Assembly: GCA_026125285.1 (NCBI GenBank)
Contig: JAHCLO010000024.1
Coordinates: forward strand, 1 to 64,000
Reading direction: 5' to 3'
Length of the DNA stretch: 64,000 bases
Source of the DNA: Verrucomicrobiia bacterium
GTDB lineage: Bacteria; Verrucomicrobiota; Verrucomicrobiia; Limisphaerales; JADLHS01
Shown: piece after piece, positions 17,086 to 25,645 of the stretch
Layout: each line of letters begins with the position of its first letter
How positions within the stretch are numbered: position 1 is the stretch's first letter
Program-made: the position numbers and the translations under genes
The notes under the pieces: generated by a model
Told to the model about the DNA's origin: nothing
Seen by the model: the letters and a program-made list of their open reading frames with translations, nothing else
Database searches by the model: none

Positions 17086-18324
17086 ATGAAACCACCAACT
17101 CTCTTGATCTTAGTCATAATCTTGTTTGCGGAAGCCGGCCTTGCGGCTTCGCCGACGAACCAAATCGAAAACCTCACCCTCGATCGGGCATTGGAAATGG
17201 CCGAGCGGATGCACCCGCAATTGGCCGAGGCCCGCGCTCTCGTCGAAGCCGCTTCTGGTCGCGCTCAACAAGCCGGCGCGTTTCCCAATCCAGAAGCCAT
17301 TGTGGGCGCGCAGCAACTCCCGCTCGACAGCAACGCCTCGAACCAACGTGAATACGTGGCTGGCATTACCCAGCCGATTCCACTTGGAGGACGGCTCGGC
17401 AAAGCGCGCGAGGCCGAATTGCTCGAACGCGAAGTCCGCGCGAGGGGACTCGAAGTCACCCACCGCAATTTGCGCAAACGCGTTCACAGCGCCTTCGCCA
17501 CTGCGCTCTACCAGGAGCAGGCATTCCTGGCGCAAAGCCGGATTGCGCAAGGCTTCGAGAAAGCCGTCGCGACTACCAAAGCCCGCGTGGATGCCGGTGA
17601 CGCCGTGCCCGAAGACCTCGCGCGCGTGGAAATGGAACTCGCGCGCGCCAAAGTGGAACTCCAGCGAAGCGCAACGATGCGGGAGCATAGCCTGGTTGCA
17701 CTTGCATCCGCGATAGGCAACGTAGGCCTGAGCGTGAAGTCACTTGCCGGAAGCCTCGACGCGACATTCGAGATTCCAACGCTGGAATCACTGACCGCCA
17801 GTTTGTCCGAGCAACCTGAAATCCAACTTGCCAGCGCCAGCATTCGTGCCAGCAATGCGCGCATTGACTTGGCCAAAGTAGAGAGGATTCCCGACGTGAA
17901 AGTCGAAGCCCTCTATCACCGGCTTGAAGCGACGAAGGAGAACACCATTGACATCGGCCTGAGCATCCCGCTGCCACTGTTCAATCGAAATCAAGGCCGC
18001 ATTCGCGAAGCCCGCGCCGACGCCGCCGCAGCCGAAGCCCGAGCACGCACAACCCAAAACGAGTTGAATCTTCAATTGCGCGAGTCGCACGCGCAACTCG
18101 CCAGCGCCCTGGCGGCCAGCCGTGCCTTGAAGAACGAAATCCTGCCGCGCGCAGACACGGTGCTCAAAGCGGCTGAGGTCCGCTATGATGCCGGAGACAT
18201 CAGCCTGAGCGAAGTTCTGCCCGTCCGCCGCAATTGGGCGATGATGCAACTGACCTATCTCGAATCCCTGCGCGACGTGATGGAGGCATGGGCGCAAGTT
18301 CGCCCGTTTTCCGCCTCGAACTGA
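17086..18324 (+). CDS. TolC-family outer-membrane efflux protein (CzcC-like)
   Basis: About 412 residues with a signal peptide (LLILVIILFAEAGLAAS) and two outer-membrane-efflux-protein repeats rich in long helices (NLTLDRALEMAERMHPQLAEA; a second begins near LTASLSEQPEIQLASASIRA). The ATG at 17086 leaves a proper signal peptide, so I prefer it to the GTG at 17074 that overlaps the pump stop. It completes the three-component efflux system with the adaptor and pump genes. Confidence 0.88.
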   Translation: MKPPTLLILVIILFAEAGLAASPTNQIENLTLDRALEMAERMHPQLAEARALVEAASGRAQQAGAFPNPEAIVGAQQLPLDSNASNQREYVAGITQPIPLGGRLGKAREAELLEREVRARGLEVTHRNLRKRVHSAFATALYQEQAFLAQSRIAQGFEKAVATTKARVDAGDAVPEDLARVEMELARAKVELQRSATMREHSLVALASAIGNVGLSVKSLAGSLDATFEIPTLESLTASLSEQPEIQLASASIRASNARIDLAKVERIPDVKVEALYHRLEATKENTIDIGLSIPLPLFNRNQGRIREARADAAAAEARARTTQNELNLQLRESHAQLASALAASRALKNEILPRADTVLKAAEVRYDAGDISLSEVLPVRRNWAMMQLTYLESLRDVMEAWAQVRPFSASN

Positions 18325-18433
18325 GACGCATTCTTTGCCGTCAGAGCCACGATAGCGGCATGAGATTGTTTGCGTCCTTTTTGCGATTCGTTCGTCTTGT
18401 CTAAGGAGAAGCCCGACGATCTTTCCGGGAACA

Positions 18434-19063
18434 ATGAAGAAAGCGAGAACATCTCTGAATCCGAATGGCGCAATCAATTCGGGGATTTGGCAGCTCTGGA
18501 ATGAGTTCGCTCCGCAACTCGGCCAGTTCATTCGCTCGCGAGTGGCTGCCCGGGCGACAGCAGAAGACATCCTGCACGACGTGTTCGTGAAGTTCCAAGG
18601 CCAGCTTGATGAGTTCCGTGACCCGGCCAAGATCAAAGGTTGGTTGTTCCTGGTCGCACGCAACGCCATCATTGACCACTACCGAACACGGAAGCCGACC
18701 GACGAACTGTCAGAGTCGTTGGCAGTCGAATCGGCGGCGACAGACGAAATTGAGATCGAGGAACTTCACGTCCAGCTTCGGCGGATCATTGACCGATTGC
18801 CCGAACCGTATCGCGAGGCGTTTGTGCTTACGACATTTGAAGGACTTTCTCAGGTGGAACTGGCCAAGCGCCTGTGCATCTCGCTCTCCGGTGCGAAATC
18901 GCGCGTTCAGCGCGCACGCGAGCAGTTAAAGGAAATGCTGCTCGACTTTTGCCAGCGGGAGTTCAGTCGGACACCGGGCTGCCAGCCATGTCCGCGCGGA
19001 CTGTTTCCGATAGTCAGCGCGACGGAAACCGTCTCGAAGCGGCAACCCGCCACGCGCCGGTAA
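18434..19063 (+). CDS. sigZ: SigZ-like ECF sigma factor
   Basis: 209 residues. Region 2 (TAEDILHDVFVKFQ, then WLFLVARNAIIDHYR) and region 4 (LPEPYREAFVLTTFEGLSQVELAKRL, SGAKSRVQRAREQL) are intact. The sequence after region 4 (EMLLDFCQREF) matches the Cys-containing tail of SigZ-type sigma factors. No anti-sigma gene is adjacent. As it lies between the efflux operon and a methyltransferase gene, it may drive metal-island genes, by inference. The last 30 residues are basic and poorly conserved in character. Confidence 0.85.
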   Translation: MKKARTSLNPNGAINSGIWQLWNEFAPQLGQFIRSRVAARATAEDILHDVFVKFQGQLDEFRDPAKIKGWLFLVARNAIIDHYRTRKPTDELSESLAVESAATDEIEIEELHVQLRRIIDRLPEPYREAFVLTTFEGLSQVELAKRLCISLSGAKSRVQRAREQLKEMLLDFCQREFSRTPGCQPCPRGLFPIVSATETVSKRQPATRR

Positions 19064-19094
19064 AGGACCACTCGTCTTAAAGGAAAACAATCAC

Positions 19095-20009
19095 ATGCAT
19101 CACCTCTCCGCTGGCAAGCCTTGCTGCAACAACCAATTCGTGAAACCGCGCCGGTTTCATCGGGCGACAACCGTTGGTCTCGTTGTTGTTGGTGCGGGAA
19201 TCTCTATCCACCTCTTCGCCATTAAGGTCTCCTACTGGTGGCTGCCGCTTGTGGTTGTGCTGGTGCTGGCGCACGCAGCAATCATCAGCGGCATTGCGTG
19301 GCTCGTGACGCGGCGTGGTCGCAACCAACAGGACACTGCGGCGAGTTGCGCTGAACACGATGGCGGCCACAGCCATGTGCTCCACAATCCGCGCGCTTAC
19401 GACTGGCTGGCGCGAGTCATAACGTTCGGCGGTGAGCGGAAGTTTCGCCAACGCACACTCGCCCTGGCGGAACTTCAGCCAGGCGACGCCGTCCTGGATG
19501 TCGGTTGCGGGACGGGAACATTGCTCATTCAAGCCGCGAAGCGCGTCGGTTCATCCGGTTCGGCGCACGGGGTGGATCGCTCCGTCGAAATGCTCGCTCA
19601 CGCCCGGCACAAAGCAGCAGCACAAGGCGTCACGGCAAGCTTTGTCGAGGGATCAGCGGACCACCTGGCATTTCCGGATGCCTCGTTTGATGTGGTGTTC
19701 TGCACGCTGATGCTTCACCACCTTTCCGCGTCCATGCAAATGGCGACCGTCACAGAAATGCGGCGCGTTTTGCGTCCTGGTGGCCGGCTGATCATTGTGG
19801 ACATGCAACGGCCCAGTAGAGTCTCGGCCGTGTTCTCGCATATCGGCGTGGTTCACCTCTTTCGGTTGCGCGCCACTCTGCCCGATTGGCAGAAAATCGA
19901 AGAACGCCTGACCCAAGATGGCGTCTATCTCGCTCGCCGAAACGCGATATGGGGCGAGACGGTCTGTGCTCTCGTCGGGCGAATTGATTCATCGACTACA
20001 GCGGGCTAA
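19095..20009 (+). CDS. Membrane-anchored SAM-dependent methyltransferase
   Basis: 304 residues. Two hydrophobic helices (about 28-72) anchor a class I methyltransferase domain: motif I VLDVGCGTGTLLIQAAK near 135, acidic motif II HGVDRS, and FDVVFCTLMLHHLS near 198, then LRPGGRLIIVDM. This is the UbiE/Methyltransf_11 type. A Cys pair (PCCNN) and His clusters lie in the N-terminus and linker. A strong ribosome site (AAAGGA) precedes the ATG. Its place beside SigZ-like and efflux genes hints at metal or metalloid methylation, but the ArsM cysteine pattern is not evident. Confidence 0.75.
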   Translation: MHHLSAGKPCCNNQFVKPRRFHRATTVGLVVVGAGISIHLFAIKVSYWWLPLVVVLVLAHAAIISGIAWLVTRRGRNQQDTAASCAEHDGGHSHVLHNPRAYDWLARVITFGGERKFRQRTLALAELQPGDAVLDVGCGTGTLLIQAAKRVGSSGSAHGVDRSVEMLAHARHKAAAQGVTASFVEGSADHLAFPDASFDVVFCTLMLHHLSASMQMATVTEMRRVLRPGGRLIIVDMQRPSRVSAVFSHIGVVHLFRLRATLPDWQKIEERLTQDGVYLARRNAIWGETVCALVGRIDSSTTAG

Positions 20010-20129
20010 ACCTGCCTGCCGGGGAATACTCCCAGACCGATTGTTTCACTGGCGCGATGGCAGCGCATGGTCGAGCTTTCGGGCTTTTGCGGATGGCTGT
20101 AAGCTGCATCTCGTAACTATAAAGTCAGT

Positions 20130-21094
20130 ATGCACCGTACAGATCAATCCCGCTGGCAACACTCGCACGATTTCTCTGACGATTCGTCCGCCGCCGAACG
20201 GCGCACCCGCATTGTCATCGGCATCACGGCCACGATGATGGTTGTGGAAATCGGCGCAGGTGTCGCGTTCAACTCGATGGCACTGCTGGCAGACGGCTGG
20301 CACATGAGCACGCATGTCGCGGCCTTCCTCATCACGGCCCTCGCCTACTACTTCGGTCGCCGCCATGCCCGCGACCCGCGTTACAGTTTCGGAACGGGAA
20401 AGATGGGCGTTCTGGGCGGGTTCGCCAGCGCAGTGGTGCTGTTCGTCGTGGCGTTTCTCATGGCGAGCGAATCGGTGCATCGGTTCTTTGCCCCTGTGCC
20501 GATTCATTTCAACCAGGCCATCGCAGTCGCCGTCATTGGCTTGCTGGTGAATCTGGTTTGCGCGCTCATTTTCAAGGATGCTCATCACCATCTCACCACG
20601 AACACGCCCACAGCCACGGCGATCATGGACACCATCATCACGACCTCAACCTTCGCGCGGCTTACATTCACGTGCTTGCCGACGCGCTCACGTCCGTGAC
20701 AGCCATCGTGGCGCTAACTGCTGGCAAGTTCCTGGGTTGGTCCTGGCTCGATCCCGTGATGGGAATCGTCGGCAGCGTTGTCGTTTCCGTTTGGGCCTAC
20801 GGACTGGTGCGTGACACGAGCGGCATTCTACTCGACCGCACGCCGGAATCGTCTGATCTCCCGGACGAAATCCGCCGCGCCGTCGGAAGTGATGGTGATT
20901 CGCTCGTAACCGATTTGCACGTTTGGCAAGTTGGCGCAGGCAAATTCGCCGCCATTGTCTGCATCGTGGCGCACGAACCCAAGCCCATTGATGCCTATCG
21001 CGCGCTGTTCCGTGAGCACGAAGAGTTGGTTCACGTGACGGTCGAGCTTCAGCGCTGCCAGGAGCATGAGGAATCGCACACAAGCGTCGCGTGA
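20130..21094 (+). pseudogene. DmeF-like cation diffusion facilitator, frameshifted
   Basis: Two overlapping frames together form a complete CDF transporter. Codons from 20130 encode the first helices (IGITATMMVVEIGAGVAFNS, ALLADGWHMSTHVAAF, with the metal-binding D/H pattern) to about 20590; the sequence then continues in another frame through a His-rich linker (HHEHAHSHGDHGHHHHDLNL), the second metal helix (HVLADALTSVTAI) and the cytoplasmic domain to 21094. The shift fits one lost base at about 20583-20594. It would export Co/Ni-type cations. It may be a real mutation, an assembly error, or frameshifting. Confidence 0.8.
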
Positions 21095-21117
21095 GGAAAT
21101 GCCCTCCGCTACCTCAA

Positions 21118-21134
21118 TGTGTATGTGATACACA
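21118..21134. promoter_or_regulatory. Perfect palindrome upstream of relaxase gene
   Basis: TGTGTAT and ATACACA arms flank a GTG spacer, 33 bp before the relaxase start. The same arrangement occurs at 9417-9433 with small changes. It is likely the operator of a shared regulator of mobility genes; a part in oriT is also possible. Confidence 0.6.
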
Positions 21135-21167
21135 ACTGGCGCGGGCTGCCGAGGTACCCTCTTCGGC

Positions 21168-24020
21168 GTGGTCACGGCCAAGACGCAATACAACCTCAAG
21201 AACGCGCGCGAATACTTCGAGGAACACCTCTGCGTCGGCGACTACTACCACGAGGGACGGCGTGTCAGTGGCGAATGGATCGGGCTAGGAGCGGAACGGC
21301 TCAGGTTATCCGGCAAGGTCCGCGCCGATGACTTCCTGCGGCTGTGCGAGAATCAGAACTCGTCCACAGGCGAGACGCTGACGCAACGGCTGAATACCAC
21401 ACGGACTGAGGACGGCGAGAATGCGGCCAATCGGAGGATATTCTACGACTTCACGTTCTCTCCGCCAAAGTCAGTGTCCATCGCGGGATTCCTCGGCAAG
21501 GATGAACGGGTTTTCGAGGCCCATGCGAAAGCCGTGACGACAGCCTTGCGCGAGTTCGAGGCGTTCGCTGCGACTCGCATCCGAACCAGCGGCGCACAGA
21601 GCGACCGGCTGACGGGCAACTTTGCCGCCGCGCTATTTACGCATGACACTTCCCGCGCTCTCGACCCGCACCTGCACACGCACTGCATTGTTTTCAATGC
21701 GACCTTCGATCCCGTGGAGAACCGGTGGAAGGCGCTCCAGAATTACGAACTCTTGCGCGCCCGGAAATTCGCTGAGAATGCCTATTACCATGAACTTGCT
21801 CGCGAACTGCGTGGCTACGGCTACGGGATTCGTAATCGGTCGCGCGGGGATTTTGAAATCGAGGGAGTCTCGGACGAACTCTGTGAGCGGTTTTCAAAGC
21901 GTCATGCGGAGATTGACAAGGCGCTGGCAAAGCTTCTGGAGGAAAAGCCTGAGATTGCTGGCGGTGACGTGATGGCGGCGCGGCGGCTGTTGGCGACTGC
22001 CGAGCGGGCGCGAAAGCAACGGGATTTGAGCCGCGAGGAACTTCTCACCTTGTGGAATTCGCAACTGACGCGAGAAGAGCGTGACGAAATCAGCCGTCTC
22101 CGCAATCTGTCCGCCCAAAGGCCAGTCGAGGAGAAGCGAATGTCCGTGGCTGAGGCCGTGCAATGGGCAGAGGAACACCTGTTTGACCGCAACTCGGTCG
22201 TCCTGGAATGCCAGGTCTGGCAGGAGGCATTGGGCCGGGCGCGTGGTGAAAGCTTCTCAGTGTCCGAATTGACGGAATTCACCGGACGACGTGGCTATAT
22301 CAGGGACGAAGCCCATCCTGCTGAAGTGACGCTGCGCGATGTGCTGCTCCGCGAATGGGAAATCGTCCAGACCGCGAAGGAGGGTGTAACGGCCTGCCAT
22401 CCACTCGTGACGAATCCGCGCCCGGTGAATCCGGCGTTGGACGATGAGCAGCGCACGGCTCTTGATGCCCTGCTGTCTTCTACAAATGCCGTTTCGATTT
22501 TCCGTGGCGGTGCCGGCACGGGCAAAAGCTTTGTCCTGCGAGAACTGGTCGAGCAAGTACAGCAAGCCGGTCGGCGGGTGGTCGTTCTCGCCCCGCAGCG
22601 CCAGCAAGTCGTGGACATGGAAAAGGCCGGGCTGCCGTCGCTGGCAACAGTCGCGGCCTTCCTTATCAAACGCGAACTCGTCGCCGGTGCGGTCGTGGTC
22701 GTGGACGAAGCGGGACAGATCGGCGGACGGCAGATGCTCGAATTGCTGCGACTCGCTCGCGAACGAAATGCGCGCGTGATCCTTTCCGGCGACACGCGAC
22801 AGCACGGCGCGGTCGAGGCTTCGGATGCCCTGCTCGCCATCGAACGTCATTCCGGTGTGAAGCCGGTGGAGTTGCGCAAGATTCGCCGGCAAGACCCGTC
22901 GCTCGGACGGGATTTCGAGGAGCGCAAGCAGATCAGGCAGTACCGGAAAGCCGTCGAATCGGCAGCCTCCGGCAAGGTCGGCGAATCGTTTGCACGACTC
23001 GACAAGATGGGCGCGGTCGTTGCCTGCGGCCTGGGTGGTCAAGCTGACACACTCGCCGACGAATATCTCCGGCTCGCCGAACAGGATGCCTCGGCAGTAG
23101 TCGTCTCGCAGACTTGGGCAGAGGTTCATCGGGTTAATTCTCGCGTGCGGGATGCCTTGAAGGCAAAAGGGCTGCTCGGCGCGAGCGACGTGACCATTGA
23201 GGTGCTGGACAAACTCGACCTGACCAATGCTCAGAAGCGCGATGAGCGTTTCTATCCGAAAGATGCGGTCGTGATATTCAAACAGAAGGTCCGCGAAGCT
23301 GAACCCGGCACGAAAGGAAAGCTCACGGGCATTGTGAAATTGGGATTGCTGGTTGATGTGGGCGGACGGTTCGTCACCGTCTCAAACAAAATGCTCGACC
23401 GCGTTTCGGTCTGCCTGCCGCGCGAATGTCCTGTTTCAACCGGTGACCGTCTGCATCTCAAGGCCAATCGCAAACTGCCGTCAGGAGGCCGCGTCACCAA
23501 CGGTGAACTCGTCACAGTGAAAGCGGTTCGTGCAGATGGTGGAGTTGAACTCACCGATGGCCGCGTCCTGGATTCGAGCTTTCGCGAGTTCCTCTCCGGA
23601 TACGCCGTCACGTCCTACGGTTCGCAAGGCAAGACCGTGGATTACGTCCTGTTCTCCGACGCGACCATCAAGGCTGCAACCAACGCGCAGCAATGGTATG
23701 TGACCATTTCACGCGGGCGACGAGGCATCCGCATCTTCACGCCTGACAAAGAGCAACTCCGCGAGAATGTGACGCTCTCTGGCCACAGGCCACTGGCGCT
23801 CGAACTCGCCAGCGGTCTCGCGCACCACCGTGGCGTTCGCCTTTGGGATCGCCTTCATCGCTATCTGCTGCGATTCGGTCGCCGCGCCGCAGACCATTTC
23901 TGCCGCCTCAAACTTTCTCGCCGTCATCATCAACCCGCACAGAAGCATGAGCACAAAAACACCCGAATGTTGGGCGAGCGACCCGAACGCTCGCGCGGTC
24001 AAAATCGAACTGTCGCCTGA
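21168..24020 (+). CDS. MobF-family conjugative relaxase-helicase (TrwC/TraI-like)
   Basis: 950 residues. The relaxase domain has the family start (NAREYFEEH, GDYYHEG, with candidate catalytic tyrosines Y16, Y26 and Y27; GEWIGLGAERLRLSG as in TrwC) and the HUH metal triad LDPHLHTHCIVFN at about 165-177. A superfamily 1 helicase follows, with Walker A RGGAGTGKS near 445 and VVVDEAGQIG near 510. It nicks oriT, stays bound to the strand and unwinds it for transfer through the coupling ATPase. The GTG at 21168 fits the family N-terminus. Its 3' end overlaps the next gene by 74 nt. Confidence 0.93.
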   Translation: MVTAKTQYNLKNAREYFEEHLCVGDYYHEGRRVSGEWIGLGAERLRLSGKVRADDFLRLCENQNSSTGETLTQRLNTTRTEDGENAANRRIFYDFTFSPPKSVSIAGFLGKDERVFEAHAKAVTTALREFEAFAATRIRTSGAQSDRLTGNFAAALFTHDTSRALDPHLHTHCIVFNATFDPVENRWKALQNYELLRARKFAENAYYHELARELRGYGYGIRNRSRGDFEIEGVSDELCERFSKRHAEIDKALAKLLEEKPEIAGGDVMAARRLLATAERARKQRDLSREELLTLWNSQLTREERDEISRLRNLSAQRPVEEKRMSVAEAVQWAEEHLFDRNSVVLECQVWQEALGRARGESFSVSELTEFTGRRGYIRDEAHPAEVTLRDVLLREWEIVQTAKEGVTACHPLVTNPRPVNPALDDEQRTALDALLSSTNAVSIFRGGAGTGKSFVLRELVEQVQQAGRRVVVLAPQRQQVVDMEKAGLPSLATVAAFLIKRELVAGAVVVVDEAGQIGGRQMLELLRLARERNARVILSGDTRQHGAVEASDALLAIERHSGVKPVELRKIRRQDPSLGRDFEERKQIRQYRKAVESAASGKVGESFARLDKMGAVVACGLGGQADTLADEYLRLAEQDASAVVVSQTWAEVHRVNSRVRDALKAKGLLGASDVTIEVLDKLDLTNAQKRDERFYPKDAVVIFKQKVREAEPGTKGKLTGIVKLGLLVDVGGRFVTVSNKMLDRVSVCLPRECPVSTGDRLHLKANRKLPSGGRVTNGELVTVKAVRADGGVELTDGRVLDSSFREFLSGYAVTSYGSQGKTVDYVLFSDATIKAATNAQQWYVTISRGRRGIRIFTPDKEQLRENVTLSGHRPLALELASGLAHHRGVRLWDRLHRYLLRFGRRAADHFCRLKLSRRHHQPAQKHEHKNTRMLGERPERSRGQNRTVA

Positions 24021-24291
24021 ACAAAGCCTGTTGCTGCCATTCGACCAATTCGCCTTCTCCGAACTCAAGAGCGAGGGAAAGCAGCAGCAACTTCGCTTAG
24101 TTTTCGCCACACACGAGGTTTCGTTACGCGGCCATTCTTTGCGACGCATCGAGATTGCGATGCAACGGATGGAATTGTCGTTGCTCACCGCATTGCCCGG
24201 CAAGCAGCGGACACTCGTGCCGGATGGTCAGCCGGTGATAAATGAAATCGTCCACTACTGTCCGGTTAAAAGCCCCGGTAAATCGGGTTGA
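23947..24291 (+). pseudogene. Relaxase-linked small gene, 3' end displaced by the IS insertion
   Basis: The ORF begins at 23947 (MSTKTPECWA) and encodes a compact domain (VKIELSPEQSLLLPFDQF, LRLVFATHEVSLRG). The native frame reads into the 9-bp target site GAAATCGTC, where the insertion sequence begins; the present tail (HYCPVKSPGKSG) is IS-encoded. After the IS the same frame resumes at 25582 and stops at 25639-25641 (tail VNEMREPKNEPSRCES). The original product was thus about 120 residues. Function unknown; overlap with the relaxase gene suggests a mobility accessory. The truncated product may still be made. Confidence 0.7.
24244..24252. repeat. Target-site duplication, left copy
   Basis: GAAATCGTC directly abuts the left terminal repeat of the insertion sequence and is repeated exactly at 25582-25590 beyond the right terminus. 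Confidence 0.92.
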
Positions 24292-25581
24292 TTGTTGAGG
24301 TCAGGCATAATCGTTGATGATGGTGTTTGAGAAAGCGCCTGCAAAATGGGCGTTTTCTCGAACAGCGTGATGCTCAAAATCTGTAGCATCGTGTAGAGGC
24401 TGGCTGGCAGCCGCAGTCGCTTCTTGAGGATGGCGACGAGCAGATAAACGCTGATCGCAATCCAAACTTGCGTGCGCACGGCGTTGTCCGAGGTGCCATA
24501 GAACGCTTTGATCCGCAAATGTTGCTTGATCCATTTGAAAAACAGTTCGATGCGCCACCGGCAGCGGTAGAGTTGGGCGATGGTCAGGGCCGGTTCGGTG
24601 AAGTTGTTGGTGAGAAATACCAGCGCCTGGCCGGTCGGCGGATCGCGAAAGCCGATGCGCCGCAGCGGATCGGGATAATCGCGCCGGGCATAGAAGCCGG
24701 TCAGGATCACGGTTTGGTCGAAGCGCAGGCCCGCGCGCTTGTCCACGGGGCGCGAGTAGCGGCGCTGGAAACGGAAGTTGTGTTTGGCCCGCGTGACGAA
24801 AAAGGCCGAAGCGGAGTGCAGCCGGTGCAATCGCGCAAAGTCCAGATAGCCGCGATCCATAATGTAGAACGATCCCGCCTCGTAGCTGAGATCGTCGAGA
24901 ATGTTCACGTCGTGAACCTTGCCCGGGGTGAGAATGACCACGGTGGGAAAGTTGCCGCGCAAGGTCAACAGAGTATGCAATTTGATGGCGGCTTTGTGGC
25001 GGCGGAACTTGGCCCAAGGGAAAAGCGAGAAACACAAATCGATGGTGGTCGAGTCCAGGGCATAGGCGGCTTGCTGGAGTTCGACGCCGAAGGGTTCGTC
25101 GGCATAAAGAGCGGAAGCCCGCTCGATCAGGACGTGGGCGAAGTTGGCGAAGATGCGCCAGTCGCGTTTCTCGTTGGCATCGGCCAGCGTGCTGCGGGCC
25201 ACCGCCTGGCGAATGCCGCTGTGATAGAGTTTGGGGCCGATGGCTCCGAGACAGGTCGTGATGTCGCGCAAACTCTCGCGATAGGTCAACTGGGCGAACG
25301 CCATGACGAGGAATTGCTCGTAAGTGGGCAGCGAGCGCACGCGATGGTTGCCGCCGTAGCGACGAACGCACTTGTCGAATTCGTATTTGGGCAGTTCGTC
25401 CATGAGCTGGGCGAACACGGTGCGGCCTTCGTTCATGCTGGGCTTTCTCCGCAGCTAAGCGGAGGAAAACCGTGCGAAGCAACCGTCGGAAAATGAAATC
25501 GAAAAAAGTCATGACCGCTGTTTCAAGCCCGTTTTATCGAGATGAAATCGATGTTGGTTCAGTTTTAACCGGACAGTAGTG
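24253..25581 (-). mobile_element. IS4-family-type insertion sequence, 1,329 bp, intact
   Basis: The terminal inverted repeats are perfect for 19 bp (CACTACTGTCCGGTTAAAA at 24253-24271; complement at 25563-25581). A 9-bp target duplication, GAAATCGTC, flanks it. One intact transposase gene fills it, with its stop codon inside the left repeat. The exact repeats and clean duplication indicate a recent insertion. Its target was the 3' end of the small gene downstream of the relaxase. Confidence 0.95.
24255..25436 (-). CDS. IS4-family DDE transposase
   Basis: 393 residues. The DDE triad is readable: first Asp in YALDSTTIDLC, second in FYIMDRGYLD, and the Glu in the Y-(2)-R-(3)-E-(6)-K signature of IS4 transposases (YRCRWRIELFFKWIKQHL). 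A DUF4372-like N-terminal region (FAQLMDELPKYEFDKCVRRY) precedes it. It starts at the ATG at 25436 and ends within the left terminal repeat. The gene appears intact and the element is therefore potentially active. Confidence 0.95.
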   Translation of the reverse strand: MNEGRTVFAQLMDELPKYEFDKCVRRYGGNHRVRSLPTYEQFLVMAFAQLTYRESLRDITTCLGAIGPKLYHSGIRQAVARSTLADANEKRDWRIFANFAHVLIERASALYADEPFGVELQQAAYALDSTTIDLCFSLFPWAKFRRHKAAIKLHTLLTLRGNFPTVVILTPGKVHDVNILDDLSYEAGSFYIMDRGYLDFARLHRLHSASAFFVTRAKHNFRFQRRYSRPVDKRAGLRFDQTVILTGFYARRDYPDPLRRIGFRDPPTGQALVFLTNNFTEPALTIAQLYRCRWRIELFFKWIKQHLRIKAFYGTSDNAVRTQVWIAISVYLLVAILKKRLRLPASLYTMLQILSITLFEKTPILQALSQTPSSTIMPDLNNQPDLPGLLTGQ

Positions 25582-25590
25582 GAAATCGTC
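25582..25590. repeat. Target-site duplication, right copy
   Basis: An exact second copy of GAAATCGTC next to the right terminal inverted repeat. Reading across the duplication restores the frame of the interrupted gene. Confidence 0.92.
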
Positions 25591-25645
25591 GTGAACGAAA
25601 TGAGAGAACCGAAGAACGAACCCTCACGTTGCGAAAGTTAGCACG

